Source of the DNA: an uncultured Burkholderiales bacterium
GTDB taxonomy: Bacteria; Pseudomonadota; Gammaproteobacteria; Burkholderiales; Thiobacillaceae
Assembly (NCBI GenBank): GCA_938038385.1
Contig: CALHRD010000099.1
Coordinates: forward strand, 1-35,325
Direction of reading: 5' to 3'
Length of the DNA: 35,325 bases
The notes beneath the pieces are model-generated. The model searched no databases and was not told the origin of the DNA. It saw only the letters and a program-made list of their open reading frames with translations. Made by a program: the position numbers and the translations under genes. Positions 7,722 through 15,578 of the stretch are shown piece by piece (within the stretch, counting starts at the first letter, position 1; each line of letters opens with the position of its first letter).

Positions 7722-8654
7722 TCAGGCCGTCAGCACCTTCAGCCTCTGACCGACACGGATGAAGGCCGCACAGGCCCGCTCGAGCTGCGCCGGCGTGTGT
7801 GCGGCGCTCACCTGCACGCGGATGCGCGCCTGTCCCTCGGGCACCACGGAATAGGCAAAACCGATGACGTAGACGCCTTCCGCCAGCAGGGACTCTGCCA
7901 TGCGCTGGGCGAGGGGGGCCTCGAAGAGCATTACCGGCACGATGGGGTGCTCGCCTGGCCGGATGTGGAAGCCGACCGCCGTCATGCGCGCCCGGAAATC
8001 GCGCGCGTTGTCCATCAGCCGGGCCCGCATCCCGGTCTCGCGCGCAACGATCTCCAGGGCCTTGAGCGCCCCGGCCACCATGGCCGGCGGTGGCGTGTTG
8101 GAAAACAGATAGGGCCGCGAGCGCTGGCGTAGCAGCTCGACGATACCCCGGCGCGCCGCGGTGAAGCCGCCGACGCCGCCGCCCAGGGCCTTGCCCAGGG
8201 TGGAGGTGAGGATGTCGACCTGACCCAGGACACCGAAGTATTCCGCCGTGCCGCGGCCGTTCTCCCCGAGCACGCCACTGGCGTGTGAATCGTCGACCAT
8301 CACCAGGGCGTCGTAGCGCCGCGCCAGGTCCAGGATCCCCGGCAGCGGGGCGATGTCACCGTCCATGCTGAACACCCCGTCGGTGGCGATGAGCCGGGTG
8401 CGCGCATCGGCCGCCTGCCTGAGGCTGCGCTCCAGACCGGCCAGGTCGGTATGCGCGTAGCGCAGCCGCCGCGCCTTGCACTACCGGATGCCGTCGATGA
8501 TGGAGGCATGGTTCAACACATCGGAGACGACCGCGTCCTCCTCCCCCAGCAGGGTCTCGAACAGGCCGGTGTAGGCGTCGAAGCCGGAGCCGTACAGGAG
8601 GGCGTCCTCCGCGCCGACGAAACGGGCCAGGGCCTGTTCCAGGGCCCGGTGCAA
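7722..8654 (-). pseudogene. kbl: 2-amino-3-ketobutyrate CoA ligase remnant (kbl), 5' deleted, in-frame TAG
   Basis: Kbl cleaves 2-amino-3-ketobutyrate with CoA to glycine and acetyl-CoA, using PLP. From [28 protein letters not shown] to the C-terminus, the roughly 310 codons align with the family without indels, including the PLP lysine region [10 protein letters not shown] and [12 protein letters not shown]. The first roughly 88 residues are missing: the sequence joins the 5' end of tdh at about 8655. In addition, TAG at 8481-8483 interrupts ASIIDGIR[12 protein letters not shown], where homologues have Leu or similar. A product restarting at GTG 8375 would lack about half the enzyme. It is almost certainly non-functional unless the lesion is an assembly artefact. 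Confidence 0.85.
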
Positions 8655-8655
8655 A

Positions 8656-8886
8656 TTAGCCCGCGGTGCCGAGTTCGGCGATCTCGCCGACGAACTCGTG
8701 GCCGATGATGCGCGGCAGCTTGAGATTGCGCCGCGCCCAGCCATCCCAGTTGTACAGGTGCAGGTCGGTGCCGCAGATGCCGGTTATGCGGATGCGGATC
8801 AGCACCTCGTTGGGGCCGGGCTGGGGGACTGGCACGTCCTGCATCCACAGGCCCGGCTCGGGGCGCGTTTTGACCAGGGCTTTCAT
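8656..8886 (-). pseudogene. tdh: Threonine 3-dehydrogenase remnant (tdh), N-terminal quarter only
   Basis: [22 protein letters not shown] through [23 protein letters not shown] and [13 protein letters not shown] is the N-terminal, zinc-binding start of L-threonine 3-dehydrogenase (Cys of GICGTD, His-Glu of GHEF). Only about 76 of roughly 340 residues remain before TAA at 8656-8658, where kbl sequence begins in another frame. Tdh and Kbl act in sequence in threonine breakdown and are usually adjacent, so one deletion of about 1 kb spanning the tdh 3' end and kbl 5' end explains the joint. A perfect 24-bp palindrome sits just upstream of the start. Confidence 0.85.
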
Positions 8887-8889
8887 GGG

Positions 8890-8913
8890 ATCGAGAGGGA
8901 TATCCCTCTCGAT
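8890..8913. promoter_or_regulatory. Perfect 24-bp palindrome upstream of the tdh remnant
   Basis: ATCGAGAGGGAT is followed directly by its exact reverse complement. The site lies 3 bp upstream of the tdh start and 27 bp after the Nudix stop. It could be an operator for the former tdh-kbl operon or a hairpin ending the Nudix transcript. There is no T-tract on either strand, which argues against an intrinsic terminator. Confidence 0.4.
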
Positions 8914-8940
8914 GTAGACCAAGCCAGTCCGGCCACAGTC

Positions 8941-9480
8941 TCAACGTGGCTTGTGATAGATGCTGCTGACGTGCAGATCGAAGACCCCCGTCTTGCGATC
9001 GGCATAGAAGTGATCGAGGGTGATGTGGATGGTGCGGAAGGCGATCTCCTGCCAGGGGATCTCCGCCTCGCTGAACAGGGCGGCCTCCAGGCTCTCCTCT
9101 CCGGGCCGGAAGTCCGGGTCCAGCAACCGGGCGCGGTACATGAGATAGACCTGGTTGATGTCCGGCAGGTTGATGAGGGTATACAACCCGAGCAATTCCA
9201 CCCGCGCCCCTGCCTCCTCCAGGGTCTCGCGCAGGGCGCACTCGGCCACCGTTTCGCCGTTCTCCATGAAGCCGGCGGGCAGGGTCCACAGGCCATAGCG
9301 CGGCTCGATGGCGCGGCGGCAGAGCAGGATCTTGTCTTCCCACTCCGGGATGCACCCCACCACCATCTTCGGATTCTGGTAATGGATGGTGCCGCAGCGC
9401 TCGCAAACATGGCGCGGACGGTTGTCGCCGGCAGGGATCTTCAGGGTGAGCGGTGCGCCGCAGTGGCTGCAGTAATTCAT
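8941..9480 (-). CDS. Nudix hydrolase with N-terminal zinc ribbon
   Basis: This 179-aa protein has a four-Cys zinc ribbon (Cys4, 7, 26, 29), then HYQNPKMVVGCIPEWEDKILLCRRAIEP. A complete Nudix box follows (70-92), from GFMENGETVAE to RETLEEAGA, matching G-x5-E-x7-R-E-U-x-E-E-x-G-U. Zinc-ribbon Nudix proteins of this type hydrolyse nucleoside diphosphate derivatives such as ADP-ribose or NADH; which one is not readable here. ATG at 9480 precedes the ribbon directly, although no strong ribosome site is seen. It is divergent from the small gene at 9540. Confidence 0.85.
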   Translation of the reverse strand: MNYCSHCGAPLTLKIPAGDNRPRHVCERCGTIHYQNPKMVVGCIPEWEDKILLCRRAIEPRYGLWTLPAGFMENGETVAECALRETLEEAGARVELLGLYTLINLPDINQVYLMYRARLLDPDFRPGEESLEAALFSEAEIPWQEIAFRTIHITLDHFYADRKTGVFDLHVSSIYHKPR

Positions 9481-9539
9481 GGTTGACGTGCACGAAAGGA
9501 TGGGTGACCTTAGCAAAACGTTGCCCGCTGCGCAAAGAC

Positions 9540-9719
9540 ATGGACCCCTGGTTGCTCAAAATCCTCGACCGCCTGAAATCCGCCCGCACGCGCAGGGAAC
9601 TGCAGTCCATCCTCGACGATCTTGAGGATCAGTACGAGTCCTTCTCCGGTCCCGGTCTGGAGGTGGTCGATCAGCTCATCGAGGATACCCGGCGCAGGCT
9701 GGCCGGCACGCAACCCTGA
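9540..9719 (+). CDS. Small conserved-looking protein, 59 aa
   Basis: MDPWLLKILDRLKSARTRRE begins a short, charged, probably all-helical protein (ELQSILDDLEDQYESFSGPGLEVVDQLIEDTRRRLAG). It has no signal peptide or membrane segment. ATG at 9540 starts the well-formed helical region, and the in-frame extension upstream is antisense to the Nudix gene start. Its function is unknown. It lies 87 bp upstream of the MoxR/VWA unit on the same strand and might belong to that transcript. Confidence 0.55.
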   Translation: MDPWLLKILDRLKSARTRRELQSILDDLEDQYESFSGPGLEVVDQLIEDTRRRLAGTQP

Positions 9720-9806
9720 AAGCGTCCCAACCAGACGCCTGCTGCTGGTGCGATCACCCACCAGCCGGCGGAATCGCACGACAGCCATCACAACCCGAAC
9801 ATCGCC

Positions 9807-10685
9807 ATGCCCGTCCGCACCTATGCCCGCCGCCGCGTGAATCCCTACCGGGGGGTGGTGCATATCCTCGACCTGGGCGAGGCCACGGCCCACACCTACG
9901 ACGGCCTCACCTGGCACCTGCGGGCCGACGACGGTCAGGGACTCATGCGCCCGGTGGGCGTCTGGGTGGAAGGCGAAGGGGTGAGGGCCGGGTCACGCAT
10001 ACCGGCAGAGCTGATCGATGCCCTGCAGCAACGCCCGCCCCTGCCCTTCAGGCTGGCTGACCGCATGGAACTGTGGCTGCTGGACAAGGAGCGGGGGATG
10101 CCGCTGGCCTTGCTGGCGAGCGAGTTGCCCAGCCGCTTTCGCCATGAGCGGATCGAACCGGAGTGGCAGCCCTTCGCACTCCGCTATACCGCCTTCAGCT
10201 CCGCCGCCCTCGCCCGCCGCGAGGAGAGCACCGGGACCTCCGACAGCCGGCATCGCGACTGGCTGGCCCGCACGGTCAACAACGCCGCCCGCCCCTATCC
10301 GGCCGCGCAGTGGTTTCAGCGCCTGCCCGACGGCGGTGGTGAGGGCCGGTCCGGCCTGCGGCTGGAAGCGCAGTGGCAGCAGCGCACGCTTGCCACTCAG
10401 GACTTTCCCGAGCTTCTGGTGCGGGCGTCCTGGAATAACCTACTGGAACGGTCGGTTATCGAGGAATATCATACGTGGCTGGCACCCCTGCTCCTGCTGC
10501 TGCCCGATTTGAGCGATGCGACGCGCGCGTGGCTGGAAGCGGCCGCCTGCCGGCATCCCGCCTGGCTCGCCCGGGTCCATCGGCTCATCCCGCGCGTGCT
10601 CGACGGCGCGCGGCTCAACGCGGCCCTGGTCGCGGCCCGTCTGGAAGCGGCTGCCGGAGCGCCGGAAACCCAAATGTTCGATTAG
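9807..10685 (+). CDS. Unknown protein preceding MoxR and VWA genes
   Basis: A 292-aa soluble-looking protein that I do not recognise. It opens with basic MPVRTYARRRVNPYRGVVHILDLGEATAHTYDGLTWHLR, which looks like a beta-rich N-terminal domain. The middle contains PFRLADRMELWLLDKERGMPLALLAS. The C-terminal third is helical and rich in Leu and Ala (SVIEEYHTWLAPLLLLLPDLSDATRAWLEAAACRHPAWLARVHRLIPRVLD). No signal peptide or nucleotide-binding motif is seen. It ends 9 bp before the AAA gene, and that tight spacing suggests it works with the ATPase and VWA protein as an adaptor or substrate. Confidence 0.65.
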   Translation: MPVRTYARRRVNPYRGVVHILDLGEATAHTYDGLTWHLRADDGQGLMRPVGVWVEGEGVRAGSRIPAELIDALQQRPPLPFRLADRMELWLLDKERGMPLALLASELPSRFRHERIEPEWQPFALRYTAFSSAALARREESTGTSDSRHRDWLARTVNNAARPYPAAQWFQRLPDGGGEGRSGLRLEAQWQQRTLATQDFPELLVRASWNNLLERSVIEEYHTWLAPLLLLLPDLSDATRAWLEAAACRHPAWLARVHRLIPRVLDGARLNAALVAARLEAAAGAPETQMFD

Positions 10686-10694
10686 TGACCCGAC

Positions 10695-11744
10695 ATGCGC
10701 CCATCCCATATCGAAACCATCCTCGACCAAGAATTCCTGAGCTGCGCCCAGGGCATCCACACCCCCGTCATGCTGTGGGGCCCGCCTGGCGTCGGCAAGT
10801 CGCAGATCATCGCCGGCATTGCCCGCCGGCACGGGGCGCGGCTGGTGGACATCCGGCTGTCGCAGATGGAACCGACCGATCTGCGCGGCATCCCCTTCAA
10901 GACCTCGGACGACCGGGTCAAGTGGTCGGTCCCGGAGATGCTGCCGGACACCGGCAGCAGCGAGCCCGGCATCCTCTTCCTGGACGAGATCAACGCAGCA
11001 CCCCCCAGCGTGTCGGCCGCCGCCTATCAGCTCATCCTCGATCGCCGTCTGGGCGAGTACGAGATGCCGAAGAACTGGGCCATCTTCGCCGCCGGCAACC
11101 GTCAGGGCGACCGCGGCGTGACCTATGCCATGCCGGCGCCGCTGGCGAACCGCTTCACGCACTATCACGTCGAGCCCAATCTGGACGACTGGATCGGCTG
11201 GGCCCTGGACAACGGCATCGACGAGCGCATCATGGGCTTCCTGCGTTTCCGGCCCGACCTGCTCTTCCGCTACGACCCGGCGCACAACCCGGAGGCCTTC
11301 CCCAGCCCGCGGTCCTGGGAATACGCCGACCGGGCGCTCAAGAAGTTCGCCAGCCGCCCCCACCTGCTCACCGACACCCTGCAGGCCTGTGTCGGCGACG
11401 ACGTGGGGGTGGAACTCAAGGCCTATATCGACAACATGGAGAACCTGCCGGACATCGACGCCATCCTCTCGGGCACCGAGGCTGGGGTGCCGCGCACCGT
11501 GGACCTGCAGTACGGTGTAGCCGCCGCCCTGGTGCGGCGTGCGAAGCAATCCGCAGGGGACGCCGACAAACTGTCCAACATCCTCAAGTACGCGCGACGC
11601 TTCCCGCAGCGGGAGATGGGGGTCATGCTGGTCACCGACCTGCACCGCGCCGTCGGCCAGCCCCTGTTCCGTGTGCCCGAGTTCGTCGAATGGGCCAACA
11701 GCGTGGCAGAGCTGATGCTCTACGACTTCAAGCCCACGGCGTGA
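10695..11744 (+). CDS. MoxR-type AAA+ ATPase
   Basis: A 349-aa AAA+ ATPase with Walker A GPPGVGKS (29-36), Walker B ILFLDEIN (93-100), sensor-1-like IFAAGNRQGDRGVTYAMPAPLANRF (arginine-finger region included), and a C-terminal lid of about 120 residues. These features and the neighbouring VWA gene place it among MoxR-family ATPases, which typically act as chaperones that load cofactors or mature protein complexes. The client is unknown. It lies 9 bp after the 292-aa protein and 10 bp before the VWA gene, forming a three-gene unit. Confidence 0.85.
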   Translation: MRPSHIETILDQEFLSCAQGIHTPVMLWGPPGVGKSQIIAGIARRHGARLVDIRLSQMEPTDLRGIPFKTSDDRVKWSVPEMLPDTGSSEPGILFLDEINAAPPSVSAAAYQLILDRRLGEYEMPKNWAIFAAGNRQGDRGVTYAMPAPLANRFTHYHVEPNLDDWIGWALDNGIDERIMGFLRFRPDLLFRYDPAHNPEAFPSPRSWEYADRALKKFASRPHLLTDTLQACVGDDVGVELKAYIDNMENLPDIDAILSGTEAGVPRTVDLQYGVAAALVRRAKQSAGDADKLSNILKYARRFPQREMGVMLVTDLHRAVGQPLFRVPEFVEWANSVAELMLYDFKPTA

Positions 11745-11754
11745 GGGGTCAGGC

Positions 11755-13026
11755 GTGCAGGGCGATCTTTCCGCCATCGAGACCAAGCTGGCCGCGGCGC
11801 GCACTCGGCTGATCCTGGACAAACCCTTCCTGGGTTCGCTGGTCATGCACCTGCCGCTCAAGGCGGCCGATCCGAAGTGGTGCGAGACCACGGCCACCGA
11901 TGCACGCTACTTCTATTACAACCCGGCCTACATCGCGCGGCTCACACTAGAGCAGACCCAGTTCGTCCTCGCGCACGAGGCCATGCACTGTGCGCTATCC
12001 CACTTCGCGCGCCGCAACCACCGCCAGAAGCACCGCTGGGACGTGGCCTGCGACTATGCGGTGAACATGATCCTGGACGACGAGCGTATGCGCGGCCCCG
12101 AGGATGCCCTGATGAATGCGGCCTACCGCGGCCTCACGGCGGAGGAGATCTACCCCCTGCTGCACGAGGACCCGCCCGAGAAGACCCAGGACATGCACCT
12201 GTTCGACAACGAATCGAGCGAGGGCGGCGGCGAAGCCGAATCCATGGAGCAGGACGCCGGCCAGGGCCAGGGCGACCAGGACAAGGACCGGCAGAGCGAA
12301 GGCGGCGGCGGCCGGCCGCAACAGCAGGACGGCACGGGCAGTCAGCCGCAGGAGGCGGGCGACGTCCAGGAGGCCCCGCCCCAGCCACCTATGGACCCCG
12401 ACCGCCTCGACGAGCAGTGGAAGAGCCGGCTCGCCGCCGCCGCCCAGGCCGCCCGCCAGGCCGGCAAGATGAGTCAGTCGCTGATGCGCTTCGTCGACAA
12501 CCTGCTGGCGCCGCAGCTGCCCTGGCGCGCGCTGCTGGCGCGTTACATGATGAACGCGGCGCGCGACGACTACAGTTTCCAGCGTACCTCGCGCCGCGAC
12601 ACCGGCGCGGCTCTCATGCCGCGGCTCTACAGCCAGAGCGTGAACGTGGTGGTCGCCCTGGACACCAGCGGCTCGGTCAAGGACGAGGAACTCCGGGAAT
12701 TCCTCTCCGAGGTCGATGCCCTCAAGGGCCAGGTGCGCGCCGAGGTCACCCTGCACGCCTGCGACGAAAAGCTCTGCGCGGGCGGCCCCTGGCGTTTTGC
12801 GCAGTGGGAGCCCGTCACCCTGCCCGAAGGCGTGAGCGGCAAAGGCGGCACCGATTTCCGGCCGGTCTTCGAGTGGATCGAGCGCGAGCGTCTCAGCCCT
12901 GACCTGCTGGTCTATTTCACCGACGCGGAGGGGCAGTTCCCGGAACACGAGCCCCGGTATCCCGTGGTCTGGTTGGTCAAGGGCAAGGCCCCCGTCCCCT
13001 TCGGCGCGCGCATCCAGCTCAACTAG
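11755..13026 (+). CDS. VWA-like protein with putative metallopeptidase domain (DUF2201)
   Basis: This 423-aa protein has an N-terminal DUF2201-type domain containing HEAMH (74-78), an HExxH zinc-site signature, followed by WDVACDYAVNMILD. A long acidic, Gln/Gly-rich linker follows (about 150-215), then a C-terminal VWA-like domain whose MIDAS motif is DTSGS (302-306) with a Thr-Asp (GGTDF) further on. Family members sit next to MoxR ATPases, as here. Whether it is a working protease is unknown; the HExxH suggests metal binding. The start is GTG at 11755 with GAGGGG about 8 nt upstream. The first 239-bp repeat begins 21 bp after the stop. Confidence 0.85.
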   Translation: MQGDLSAIETKLAAARTRLILDKPFLGSLVMHLPLKAADPKWCETTATDARYFYYNPAYIARLTLEQTQFVLAHEAMHCALSHFARRNHRQKHRWDVACDYAVNMILDDERMRGPEDALMNAAYRGLTAEEIYPLLHEDPPEKTQDMHLFDNESSEGGGEAESMEQDAGQGQGDQDKDRQSEGGGGRPQQQDGTGSQPQEAGDVQEAPPQPPMDPDRLDEQWKSRLAAAAQAARQAGKMSQSLMRFVDNLLAPQLPWRALLARYMMNAARDDYSFQRTSRRDTGAALMPRLYSQSVNVVVALDTSGSVKDEELREFLSEVDALKGQVRAEVTLHACDEKLCAGGPWRFAQWEPVTLPEGVSGKGGTDFRPVFEWIERERLSPDLLVYFTDAEGQFPEHEPRYPVVWLVKGKAPVPFGARIQLN

Positions 13027-13047
13027 CCTGGCACGAACGTCGCATTG

Positions 13048-13286
13048 AACCTAAAAACCTCAGTTGACCGCTTCTTGGGTAACGTAACCGCATGAAGGTG
13101 TTTGAGGATTTACCTTCGTTCGAACTCACCCATGAGGTGAGCGCGCTACGCGCCCGCTTGCCGGCCCAGGACAGTGTCTGGCTTTGTCGCTCCTCCTTGC
13201 AGGGGGCGACCCTGCGGCGTCGTCGCTTCGCGCCAGACACTGTCCTGGACCGTCCTTCGGCCGCGTTCAACTGAGGTTTTTAGGTT
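13048..13286. repeat. 239-bp structured repeat with terminal inverted repeats, copy 1
   Basis: The ends are 23-bp inverted repeats (13048-13070 and 13264-13286) with one mismatch, outer part CCTAAAAACCTCAGTTGA. Inside lie a perfect 17-bp stem (13166-13182 with 13232-13248), a hairpin CTCACC/GGTGAG at 13125-13141, and a central GCAGGG/CCCTGC hairpin. A second copy at 20171 has exactly the same length and aligns without gaps. The 59-bp core (13178-13236) differs by one base between copies. It has no transposase, so it is a MITE-like or structured-RNA element. Small reading frames on both strands are conserved in outline but probably follow from the repeat itself. Confidence 0.85.
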
Positions 13287-13542
13287 AATTTTGGATGACG
13301 GCGGCGGGCCGACCGGGGGTATGGCATGCGCGTGGGTCGGGCTTCAGCCCGACAACGAAAGCGTCGGAAAAGCGTCGGACTAAAGTCCGACCTAGAAGTC
13401 CGGCCTACGGGTCCGACCTGCGCGGGCTTGGTCGTGATCGACACGGACTCAGGCTGGATTTCGGAGGACAAGGGCGGGCCACCCGAGGGCATGGCATGCC
13501 CGCAGGGCGGCCTTCAGCCTGTCACGACAGCGTTCGCCGCTG
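13287..13542. other. Intergenic stretch with REP pair and a degenerate direct repeat
   Basis: This stretch runs from the repeat to the nuclease-family gene and holds no gene that I can support. A REP pair is at 13332-13391 (separate entry). A degenerate direct repeat of about 65 bp is also visible: 13289-13353 and 13457-13522 share the order (T)TTTGGA-GAC, GGCGGGCC, GGG-ATGGCATGC and CTTCAGCC. It looks like decayed REP-type repeat DNA. Confidence 0.5.
13332..13391. repeat. REP-like hairpin pair (possible REPIN)
   Basis: GTCGGGCT/AGCCCGAC (13336-13353) and GTCGGACT/AGTCCGAC (13374-13391) are two perfect short hairpins. The first is preceded by GTGG on the plus strand. The second, read on the minus strand, is preceded by CTAG, so they face each other as in REP doublets mobilised by RAYT transposases. 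No RAYT gene is in the window. Confidence 0.6.
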
Positions 13543-15390
13543 TCAGCCGCGGTCGTCGCCACCGGTGCCGCGCCGCCGCGCGACAAGACCCACCAGTCCA
13601 AGCCCGGCCAGCAGCATGGCCCACGTTCCGGGTTCGGGTATCGGGCTCAGGTTGAGCCGCACCAACAGCGGGTCGTGGTCGCTGAAGCGCAGCGGGTCGC
13701 CGACGGCGAATTCGCTGTTCAGGTGCAGGACCTGGTACTCGGCGGCGCCGAGCAGATTCGGGCTGACCAGGATGTGGTCCAGGGCCTGGCTGTTGCCGTC
13801 GTAGACGTAGCTGTAGCGGGCATTTGCCGGCAGGGTGTCGGTGAGGTTGGCGAGCCCGGCGGCGGCGAGGATTTGCAGGGGGTTTGAGAACTGGAAGTCG
13901 TTCAGGTCGCCCAGCAGGACCACCCTGACCTCCGGGTTGCCGGCGCGCAGCGCCTCGACGAAGGCGGCCAGGACCTCGGCCTGCAGGTTGCGCTGGACCT
14001 CGGTGTGCGGGGTGGGCGGCTGGAAGCGGCCGAACAGGGGCTCGTCGCCGCCCTTGGATTTGAGGTGGTTGTTGATCACCACCACCTCCTCGCCGTTGAA
14101 GGCGAAGGTGGCGGCCAGCGGCTTGCGGCTCGCATCCCAGGCGGGGTGGGTCGGATCCACCCGCACCGCGTCGATGAACGAAACCCGCGCCGGGTCGTAG
14201 AGGAAGCCCACCCGGATGTTGGCCCCGGGCGCCCCGCCGTCGGCGTTGTTGACCGGGTCGATGTTGACGTAGTGGTAGCTGGGCCCGCCGGCGGCGGCGA
14301 TGGCGGCGATCAGCCGGGCGTAGGTCTGGTCGGCGGCCACCGTGCCGTCATCGAGCGTGCCGTTGTTGTCCTGGATCTCCTGCACGGCGACGATGTCGGG
14401 GCTGCGCAGGTGCTGCACGATCTGCCCGGCCAGGCCGTCGAACTTGGCCTGCGGGCCGTTGCCGGCGAGGTTTTCCACGTTGTAGGAAGCGATCGACAGT
14501 TGTTGCGGCCGGGCGGGCTCGGCCATCGGACGGGTGAGACCCATGCCGGTCAGCGTCGGGGCCTGGGTGACCAGCAGCTTGAAATTGCCAAAGCTGTAAT
14601 CGAGCACGCCGCTCACGTTGCCCAGCCGGTCGCCGACGTTGGCCAGCGGCATGGCGGCGGCGCCGATCAGGGCGTCGTCCAGAATCACGCGGCCGCCGTT
14701 GAAGTGGCCCGGTGTCAACACCACGCCGCCACGATCGGTACGCAGCCCGTAGCCCATGCCCAGATCGGGCAGCAGGGCGATCTCCTTGTAGGCGTTGGTG
14801 GGTCCGACGGCGACGGGGTTGGCGACGGTGACGCGCATGCCCTCCAGGCTCTCGTAGAAATCGAGGGCATGAGCGGCCGGGTCGTAGGCGTAGGCGGGCG
14901 ACTCGACGCTGCCGCCGAAGGCATGGCTGATGACGGACGGGGGCGTGCGTCCGCCGGCGCCGATGATCACCGGCGCGGGCAGTGCGGCCGTGCCCAGCTT
15001 GGTCCAGCTGCCGCTGCCGAAGGAGCTGTTGATCTGGGTGATGCTGAGGTTGTTGTAGGCGCTGTTGCCCGGCAGACAGTTGTTGCAGCCGGGCCGGAAT
15101 TCATCGACGCGGCCGCTCACCGTGACCAAGTCGCCCAGCGCCGGGCGGTTGCGGCTGCCGCGATAGACGAAGATGGCATCCGAGGTGCGGTCGTCGCCAT
15201 CCCCGGTCAGATCCTGCAACCAGAAACCGTTGTTGGACACCGCCGTGACCACGCCCTGGATGTCGGCCACGCTCTGGCTGACGAAGCTGGAGCTGTGGCC
15301 CAGGCCCTGGATCTCCATGATGGTCAGGGCGTGGGCGCCGAACGGCGCGAAAAGACTGGCAATCAGGGCAGGCAGATGGAGCAGTCGCAT
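13543..15390 (-). CDS. PEP-CTERM exported endonuclease/exonuclease/phosphatase-family protein
   Basis: This 615-aa protein has a signal peptide (MRLLHLPALIASLFAPFGAHA). An N-terminal OB-like region resembles secreted nucleases of the ExeM/NucH type (IQGVVTAVSNNGFWLQD, then VSGRVDEF). A C-terminal endonuclease/exonuclease/phosphatase domain shows IASYNVENL, DIVAVQEIQD, VVVINNHLKSKGGDE, VVLLGDLNDF and FSDHDPLLV, the usual catalytic blocks. It ends with a sorting signal, PEPGTWAMLLAGLGLVG plus a basic tail. It probably degrades extracellular DNA or a phosphodiester. ATG at 15390 has AGGAGG seven bases upstream. It follows phoD on the same strand. Confidence 0.88.
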   Translation of the reverse strand: MRLLHLPALIASLFAPFGAHALTIMEIQGLGHSSSFVSQSVADIQGVVTAVSNNGFWLQDLTGDGDDRTSDAIFVYRGSRNRPALGDLVTVSGRVDEFRPGCNNCLPGNSAYNNLSITQINSSFGSGSWTKLGTAALPAPVIIGAGGRTPPSVISHAFGGSVESPAYAYDPAAHALDFYESLEGMRVTVANPVAVGPTNAYKEIALLPDLGMGYGLRTDRGGVVLTPGHFNGGRVILDDALIGAAAMPLANVGDRLGNVSGVLDYSFGNFKLLVTQAPTLTGMGLTRPMAEPARPQQLSIASYNVENLAGNGPQAKFDGLAGQIVQHLRSPDIVAVQEIQDNNGTLDDGTVAADQTYARLIAAIAAAGGPSYHYVNIDPVNNADGGAPGANIRVGFLYDPARVSFIDAVRVDPTHPAWDASRKPLAATFAFNGEEVVVINNHLKSKGGDEPLFGRFQPPTPHTEVQRNLQAEVLAAFVEALRAGNPEVRVVLLGDLNDFQFSNPLQILAAAGLANLTDTLPANARYSYVYDGNSQALDHILVSPNLLGAAEYQVLHLNSEFAVGDPLRFSDHDPLLVRLNLSPIPEPGTWAMLLAGLGLVGLVARRRGTGGDDRG

Positions 15391-15518
15391 GGGGATCCTC
15401 CTGCGAAGGGTGTTGGATGACCGTAAAGATAGTCGGCGGGTGTTACAGGGTGTGGACTGCATGACGCTGGTCTGCATGGTCTGGGCGGTTCCCGGGGCCG
15501 TGCCTCGATCTCCCCGAC

Positions 15519-15538
15519 CGACCTCCTTGCGGAGGTCG
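15519..15538. terminator. Hairpin between phoD and the nuclease-family gene
   Basis: CGACCTCC and GGAGGTCG form a perfect 8-bp stem with a TTGC loop. There is no T-tract on the minus strand, so it is at best a weak terminator or an mRNA-stabilising hairpin between the two PEP-CTERM genes. Confidence 0.35.
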
Positions 15539-15578
15539 TGTCGAGCACGGACCCGTTGTCCGGCCGCCGCAGGCTGAG

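Noticed and set aside
13110-13145. TTCGAAC-type sequence in repeat copy 1 suggesting a tRNA T-loop
   Set aside because: No acceptor stem, anticodon arm or CCA fits around it, and copy 2 lacks it.
13543-15420. Long plus-strand frame antisense to the nuclease-family gene (14005-15420)
   Set aside because: It is a Gly/Val/Asp-rich shadow of the minus-strand gene, which has a signal peptide and PEP-CTERM tail.
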